Positions 59,604-64,000 of a stretch of DNA of 64,000 bases are shown here, one piece after another. Position 1 is the first letter of the stretch. Each line of letters starts with the position of its first letter. The notes under the pieces are model-generated. The model ran no database searches. It was not told the DNA's origin and was given only the letters and a program-made list of their open reading frames with translations. Both the position numbers and the translations under genes were made by a program. Source of the stretch: Pseudobutyrivibrio sp. ACV-2 (GTDB lineage Bacteria > Bacillota > Clostridia > Lachnospirales > Lachnospiraceae); NCBI RefSeq assembly GCF_900107545.1, contig NZ_FNQZ01000002.1:1-64000 (forward strand), given 5' to 3'.

Positions 59604-60698
59604 TTAACCCTTCCATTCCCCAATGGTAGGTCGCTTTCGCAATTTACGATAAACATCGTATATTTTCAAATATATATCCCCAAATACATCTCCTTCGATT
59701 TTTGTTTTGATATATAAACCATACCTATAATAAATCTTTGCTTTATCATAGCTATAAAAATCTGTAAATGATGATTTGTGCTTTAACGCAACATTCAGCC
59801 AATAAAGATAGTAACTATCCTTTGTTGCTTTTATAGCATTAACCATGTCATCTGCTGTATGCCCCTCGCCGGCATGAGCCATGAATTTAAATACCAGCTG
59901 ATAATATTTTTCTTTAATCTGACCGCTAAAGGCATTTTCGAAATATGGTTGAATTCCTTTAACAAATATCAGATGTTCTTCAAAGTTCTTTTTTATACTG
60001 TTTACCGACCCCATCGTTGAATTACTTCTGATTCGATAATAATATGTTCTGGCAGCTATGCTGGAAATACTATTTGCATGAAGTGCATAACATATATTAA
60101 ATGCCAGATCCTCTCCAATATGACAATCCTGAATAAATGAAATATGATTATCTTTTATTATGGAGGCTTTGTATAGCTTGTTCCAAACCTCATAGCCTAA
60201 TTGATAGTCAGCCAATGTATTTAAAATCAAATTAAGCTTCATGTCATCTGTTTCGGTTTTAATATTTCCCTGTAGAAAATCATACTCTTCTAAAAGATTT
60301 CCAGAGTCGTCAGTTCTATGATATTGGCAATTCACCCAATCAGAGGAATCCCTTTCAATGGCCTCCACCATAGTCGCTACCATGTCATTGGATACGTAGT
60401 CATCACCGTCTACAAAACAAATATAATCTCCGTCAGCCTGCTCCAATGCAAAATTTCGTGCAGTGGAAACACCTGAATTATCACGATGAAATCCTCGTAT
60501 TCTATGGTCATTTTTCATAGCAGTCTCTATATGGTTCCATGTGTTATCTGTTGAGCCATCATCAACAACAATTAATTCAATATGCCTGTAGGTCTGTGAT
60601 AAAACAGATTTCAGACATTGTCCTATATAATTTTCTATATTAAATGCTGGAATTATTATTGAGACCAACTTATTTGCTTTAAAATCCAATGTATCCAT
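59604..60698 (-). CDS. Family 2 glycosyltransferase
   Basis: This 364-residue GT-A enzyme has VSIIIPAFNIENYIGQCLKS, VVDDGSTDNTW and the DXD motif CFVDGDDYVS (about 93-102). The C-terminal part (about 220-364) is an accessory helical region seen in many clostridial capsule GT2 enzymes. It is two bases from the neighbouring GT2 gene upstream, with which it shares domain order and the IGEDLAFN helix, suggesting old duplication. Confidence 0.88.
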   Translation of the reverse strand: MDTLDFKANKLVSIIIPAFNIENYIGQCLKSVLSQTYRHIELIVVDDGSTDNTWNHIETAMKNDHRIRGFHRDNSGVSTARNFALEQADGDYICFVDGDDYVSNDMVATMVEAIERDSSDWVNCQYHRTDDSGNLLEEYDFLQGNIKTETDDMKLNLILNTLADYQLGYEVWNKLYKASIIKDNHISFIQDCHIGEDLAFNICYALHANSISSIAARTYYYRIRSNSTMGSVNSIKKNFEEHLIFVKGIQPYFENAFSGQIKEKYYQLVFKFMAHAGEGHTADDMVNAIKATKDSYYLYWLNVALKHKSSFTDFYSYDKAKIYYRYGLYIKTKIEGDVFGDIYLKIYDVYRKLRKRPTIGEWKG

Positions 60699-60700
60699 AA

Positions 60701-61657
60701 TTAATCTTGTATAAACATTTTACAGAAAATACCTGGTGTGCTCTTAAACATTCTGTATTTAGCCTGCTGTTTTTTTGTTAGTATTTTATGGTAACTGTCA
60801 TAAAGTCTGATGAACATTTCCATAGATTGATGTTTCATTTTATCGTTTCCATTCTTATAGAAATGAGCGAGCTTAAGTAGTGACCATTTTAATGTAGTAG
60901 AAGCAAATTCATCGTCATTATGTTTAAGAGCTATACTAAGACGTTCTTCATATGCTTCTACTCCATTAAGATGCTTTATATTGTTCGCGTTGTCCTTTCC
61001 AGTTATGCTAGCTTCATTATTTCGATACACATAATTTGCCTTTGATATGTACGCCACTTTATCAATATTATAAATCATATGATTAATCATAAACTCGTCC
61101 TCATGAAGCTTGCCATCAGGAAAACGAAATGATTCAAATAGCTTACGCTTGTATAGTTTATTCCAAGCAACAACCATAAGTACATATTCTCTGGAAATTG
61201 GATTGGTAAGCCAATTTCTACAATCCTCTGGCGAAAGGATTCTATTTTCATCAAGTTCCATGGAAGAATCGGTGAGTTTCGAAGAAATAATATCGCATAA
61301 AACAAAATCCGCATTCGTCGCTTCAATTTCATTTACAAAGGAGTCAATGTAATTATCAGTAACGAAATCATCAGAATCAATAAAGCATAAATAATCTCCT
61401 TTAGATATATCAATGCCCGTATTTCTTGCTGCAGATAACCCTTGATTATTTTGATGACAAACAGTAACTCTAGAATCTTTAGTTTTCCAAATGTCGCAAA
61501 GTGTTCCACTTGAATCTGTAGAACCATCATCCACTAAAATTAATTCGATATTAGAATAGGTCTGTTGAACTATTGACTCGATACAATGATCAAGAAATTT
61601 CTCAACATTGTAGACCGGTACAATCACCGAAACCAGCTTTGAATTATTAAAATCCAT
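60701..61657 (-). CDS. Family 2 glycosyltransferase
   Basis: This 318-residue GT-A enzyme has VSVIVPVYNVEKFLDHCIES, LVDDGSTDSSGT and CFIDSDDFVTDNY (about 90-102). It closely resembles the GT2 half of the 57714-59591 fusion, including LVMVAWNKLYKR and GKLHEDEF, which suggests the same or a related donor. It lies in a tightly packed operon, 11 bases after the GT32-like gene. Confidence 0.88.
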   Translation of the reverse strand: MDFNNSKLVSVIVPVYNVEKFLDHCIESIVQQTYSNIELILVDDGSTDSSGTLCDIWKTKDSRVTVCHQNNQGLSAARNTGIDISKGDYLCFIDSDDFVTDNYIDSFVNEIEATNADFVLCDIISSKLTDSSMELDENRILSPEDCRNWLTNPISREYVLMVVAWNKLYKRKLFESFRFPDGKLHEDEFMINHMIYNIDKVAYISKANYVYRNNEASITGKDNANNIKHLNGVEAYEERLSIALKHNDDEFASTTLKWSLLKLAHFYKNGNDKMKHQSMEMFIRLYDSYHKILTKKQQAKYRMFKSTPGIFCKMFIQD

Positions 61658-61668
61658 TTCCCTACTAT

Positions 61669-62403
61669 TTATCTCCCTTTAATTTTATCTTTAAAATATA
61701 TCATTTTTCCAAAAAGCAGATTTCCCTTTTCTACTCCAAATAAACGATTCAATATTCTCATAAATATGGTGTATTTTTTCCCACTTTTGCCATGCCAACT
61801 TCCATCATAGTGGTGAATGGAGTATGTATTATTAGTAATCTTTATGCGCCCTGTATCCCAACTTTTGGGACAAAAATATTCAACAGGATATATTGCCATA
61901 CCATCTATCTGTTGACGTGTTCCATCAAGTTTTAAGCCATGTTCTAGTAGAACTTTTGTCCTTAGTTTTGGACTTTCTATATATTCTTCTAACCCGTCGT
62001 ACAGATTTATCATCTCTTGAAATAAAGAAAACCCCGGAACGCCTCCAAAACCAAGTCCGTCTGCGATTAAATCTTCTTTTTCAAATCCAATGAAAGCTTC
62101 ATGAGTACATAGTGGAATCAGGCTCTTTATCACTTCCACATCTGTATCCAAGTATATACCACCATACTGAAGTAATATATCCAGTCTGGCATAATCTGTT
62201 GCGAATGCCCATTTTTTATCATTAACAGCTTTTTCCATGAACGGATGCTTGTGAATGTCGTAGTTGTTTTCATTCCATTCTATTATCTCGAAATCTGGAC
62301 AATTTTTACGCCAAGAATCTATACATTTTCTGACACTGGCTGGTTTTTCACTTCCACCAAACCAGAAATAATGAATTGTTTTAGGTATTAATAGATTTTC
62401 CAT
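61669..62403 (-). CDS. DXD-motif glycosyltransferase (GT32/OCH1-like)
   Basis: This 244-residue enzyme has the Gly_transf_sug layout: IPKTIHYFWFGGSEKP at the start, then FATDYARLDILLQYGGIYLDTDVEVIK with the DXD metal site at about 96-98. Related enzymes transfer galactose, mannose or GlcNAc onto capsule or surface glycans. It is the first gene of the minus-strand run and has AGGAGAG before its ATG. The divergent GT2 gene begins 51 bases away. Confidence 0.88.
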   Translation of the reverse strand: MENLLIPKTIHYFWFGGSEKPASVRKCIDSWRKNCPDFEIIEWNENNYDIHKHPFMEKAVNDKKWAFATDYARLDILLQYGGIYLDTDVEVIKSLIPLCTHEAFIGFEKEDLIADGLGFGGVPGFSLFQEMINLYDGLEEYIESPKLRTKVLLEHGLKLDGTRQQIDGMAIYPVEYFCPKSWDTGRIKITNNTYSIHHYDGSWHGKSGKKYTIFMRILNRLFGVEKGNLLFGKMIYFKDKIKGR

Positions 62404-62436
62404 TACTCTCCTACTGTTGTTGCGTTTGATATAAAA

Positions 62437-62448
62437 TATAATTATAAT
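62437..62448 (+). promoter_or_regulatory. Promoter placing the transcript start at or next to the start codon
   Basis: Two adjacent TATAAT hexamers (62437-62442 and 62443-62448) lie 7-18 bases before the ATG at 62455. TTGCGT (62420-62425) is 17 bases before the second. No Shine-Dalgarno sequence lies between. Confidence 0.5.
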
Positions 62449-62454
62449 TAAAGT

Positions 62455-63375
62455 ATGAATAAAACAATAACAACAATCATACCTTTTTTTAACAGCGGTA
62501 CTGCCCTGTCTGTCATGGTTGACAGCATTCTTGCAGGGACTGTTCTTCCATCTGAAATATTACTTATTGATGACGGATCATCAGATGATTCTCCTAAAAT
62601 AGCAAGCGATTATGCTGCTCGTTATCCTTTTATTAAATATATTAAGAAAGAGCACGCTGGCGTATCTGCCGCTAGAAATCTGGGACTCGAAGTAGCCACC
62701 GGAGAATTTATAAGCTTTCTTGATGCTGATGACTACATTGAAAGTACAATGTATGCACAAATGTTAGAAAACTTAAGCGATGATGTAGCTGGCTGTGTTT
62801 GCGGCTATTTTACCGAAAAGGACGGGATTTCAACCGAATATTTTACATCATACGGTAGCTTTAGTTCTAAGGAATTATTGAAAGCTATGTTTACTGATGA
62901 TAATGTAAGAGGCTTTCTTTTTACCCGACTTTTTAAGGCTGATGTAGTAAAAGCTTTTCAATTTAATACTGATATCAGTATGTGTGAGGATTTATTGTTT
63001 CAAACCACAATATTTTCCTCTATACCTGATCTTAAATTTGCTTGTGTAAACGCACCTCTTTATCACTATGTCCAAAATAGTATGTCTGCCACCAATGGCA
63101 TTAACTATTTCAAGGATGGGGTCTTCAAATATAAACCTGCATTTGACCTTATTAGAAGTATGGCTCCCTTTAAGTTTATTGAAGAGAGCTATAATTCCAT
63201 TTTGGAATTTAGCATGTACAATCTGCTTGTTGCCTACAAGGGCGGTAAAAAAGATGTAATTACTCAGGTTCGGTTGGTGCAAAAGGAACTAAAATGTACT
63301 CATCCTAGCAATGTTTCTAAGAGGCGGTTGGCTTATGTTTATTGCCCGCTCATATTTAGTCACATTTTAAGGTAA
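62455..63375 (+). CDS. Family 2 glycosyltransferase, probably leaderless
   Basis: This 306-residue GT-A enzyme has ITTIIPFFNSGTALSVMVDS, LLIDDGSSDDSP and SFLDADDYIEST (about 90-101). The start codon fits the usual GT2 N-terminus, yet there is no ribosome binding site and the -10 element is only six bases away, so the mRNA is probably leaderless or nearly so. It is the only plus-strand gene in the glycan region and converges with the partial GT2 gene at the window edge. Confidence 0.88.
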   Translation: MNKTITTIIPFFNSGTALSVMVDSILAGTVLPSEILLIDDGSSDDSPKIASDYAARYPFIKYIKKEHAGVSAARNLGLEVATGEFISFLDADDYIESTMYAQMLENLSDDVAGCVCGYFTEKDGISTEYFTSYGSFSSKELLKAMFTDDNVRGFLFTRLFKADVVKAFQFNTDISMCEDLLFQTTIFSSIPDLKFACVNAPLYHYVQNSMSATNGINYFKDGVFKYKPAFDLIRSMAPFKFIEESYNSILEFSMYNLLVAYKGGKKDVITQVRLVQKELKCTHPSNVSKRRLAYVYCPLIFSHILR

Positions 63376-63388
63376 CAATTGTAATATA

Positions 63389-64000
63389 TTAGCCTTTTGC
63401 AATTCTGTAAAAAATCCTAAGCAAATAAAAAATCTCGTATATACCTGTACGTAAACACAAGTATCTAAGGAAGCCGATTTTCTTGCTTTTTCCTATTTCC
63501 TTAAGAGTATGTTGGAACTCTTTGGATCTAATTTCTTTATTTATTTTATGTTTTACCATACCTGCATCACTCGTTCCTCTAAAGTGATCGTAGCAAGCAG
63601 TTAATCGGCTGACCCAATCGTTTATGTAGATTCCCTTTATAACAAGTATGTTGTCATCTGTAACATCATGTTGGGATGATTCCCAAGTAATAAAACGTCG
63701 ATAGATACATTTTGTATCCTCTAAATCATTTGAATGATATGAAATGGAAAGACTATCATCGCGTCGTTTTACATAATGGTAAAGAGCAATATTTTTCATT
63801 CCAATATATCCAGGACATTTATCCAAATAATCAAGATTGAACTTTAAATCCTCCCCAATATGTACTCCTTCATCAAATCTAATGTTGTATTCTTTTATTT
63901 TCCGCAAATCGTAACATTTATTAGTTACAAAATTAAAAATACCAAGCCATGAAAGTGTCGCAGCAGAGCTTCGATTTAATAAATAACATTCACCTTCAAT
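63389..64000 (-). CDS. Partial glycosyltransferase (C-terminal part of a GT2-type enzyme), runs off the window
   Basis: The frame stays open from its stop codon at 63389 to the last base of the window, giving 203 visible residues. The N-terminal catalytic half lies outside. The visible part has FNFVTNKCYDLRKIKEYNI, then HIGEDLKFNLDYL and ALYHYVKRRDDSLS, matching the C-terminal half of clostridial capsule GT2 enzymes. A TTG at 63907 could be read as a start, but the homologous sequence continues upstream in frame, so it is not the start. Donor and acceptor are unknown. Confidence 0.8.
   Translation of the reverse strand: MEGECYLLNRSSAATLSWLGIFNFVTNKCYDLRKIKEYNIRFDEGVHIGEDLKFNLDYLDKCPGYIGMKNIALYHYVKRRDDSLSISYHSNDLEDTKCIYRRFITWESSQHDVTDDNILVIKGIYINDWVSRLTACYDHFRGTSDAGMVKHKINKEIRSKEFQHTLKEIGKSKKIGFLRYLCLRTGIYEIFYLLRIFYRIAKG

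Noticed and set aside
63389-63907. Complete 172-residue protein starting at TTG 63907
   Set aside because: The frame stays open to the window edge and the upstream residues continue the glycosyltransferase pattern, so this is a truncated view of a longer gene.

Overview
The window looks like chromosome from a low-GC, strictly anaerobic member of the Lachnospiraceae, most like Butyrivibrio/Pseudobutyrivibrio. This is inferred from gene content, not from a database match. The main pointers are an Ech-type energy-converting [NiFe] hydrogenase with Hyp maturation genes, a reverse rubrerythrin, a BMP-type nucleoside ABC importer, a T-box leader on valS, SIMPL and DUF4867 proteins, and a long glycosyltransferase region. 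Almost all genes lie on the minus strand. No rRNA, tRNA, CRISPR array, transposase or phage gene was seen.

Layout. 1-4.4 kb: sugar genes (aldose 1-epimerase-like protein, GH36 alpha-galactosidase and its divergent AraC-type regulator). 4.4-12 kb: reverse rubrerythrin, then a compact minus-strand group (THUMP methyltransferase, C1-like peptidase, cell-wall amidase, rdgB, yfcE-like phosphodiesterase, ferredoxin/ASKHA reductive activator), with several copies of a REP-like palindromic element between genes. 12-19 kb: a candidate small RNA, a CheY-like receiver, hypE-hypD-hypC, divergent hypA, a SIMPL protein, hypF and a DUF4867 gene. 19.7-25.2 kb: echABCDEF. The echE-echF spacer holds a striking chain of three palindromes. 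25.2-36 kb: an HD-GYP protein, the nucleoside importer nupNOPQ, cytidine deaminase, a zinc-ribbon/TPR membrane protein, a 48-residue small gene, a DUF342/FapA protein and deoC. 36-39.2 kb: valS with a valine T-box and a GC-rich MITE-like insert in its leader. 39.4-43.9 kb: a plus-strand cassette of three exported or membrane-anchored proteins of unknown function. 44-64 kb: a polysaccharide/glycan cluster with a HAD phosphatase, a glycosylphosphotransferase and its truncated paralogue, a UDP-sugar pyrophosphorylase, two ATP-grasp paralogues, a DegT aminotransferase, WbqC, an ABC exporter and eight full or partial glycosyltransferases; the last runs off the window.

How the genes fit together. 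Ech would couple ferredoxin oxidation to H2 formation and ion pumping, and the Hyp proteins build its NiFe site. hypB is not in the window, and EchE ends exactly at the residue normally exposed by maturation proteolysis. The importer, Cdd and DeoC form a (deoxy)nucleoside salvage set. The glycan cluster could build an amino-sugar-containing surface polymer, with the ATP-grasp pair as candidate amide ligases and the ABC exporter as candidate flippase.

The strongest undescribed signals are (i) the echE-echF palindrome chain, where two long hairpins share an identical 22-nt loop while their arms have changed in a compensating way, and (ii) the three-gene surface cassette at 39.4-43.9 kb.
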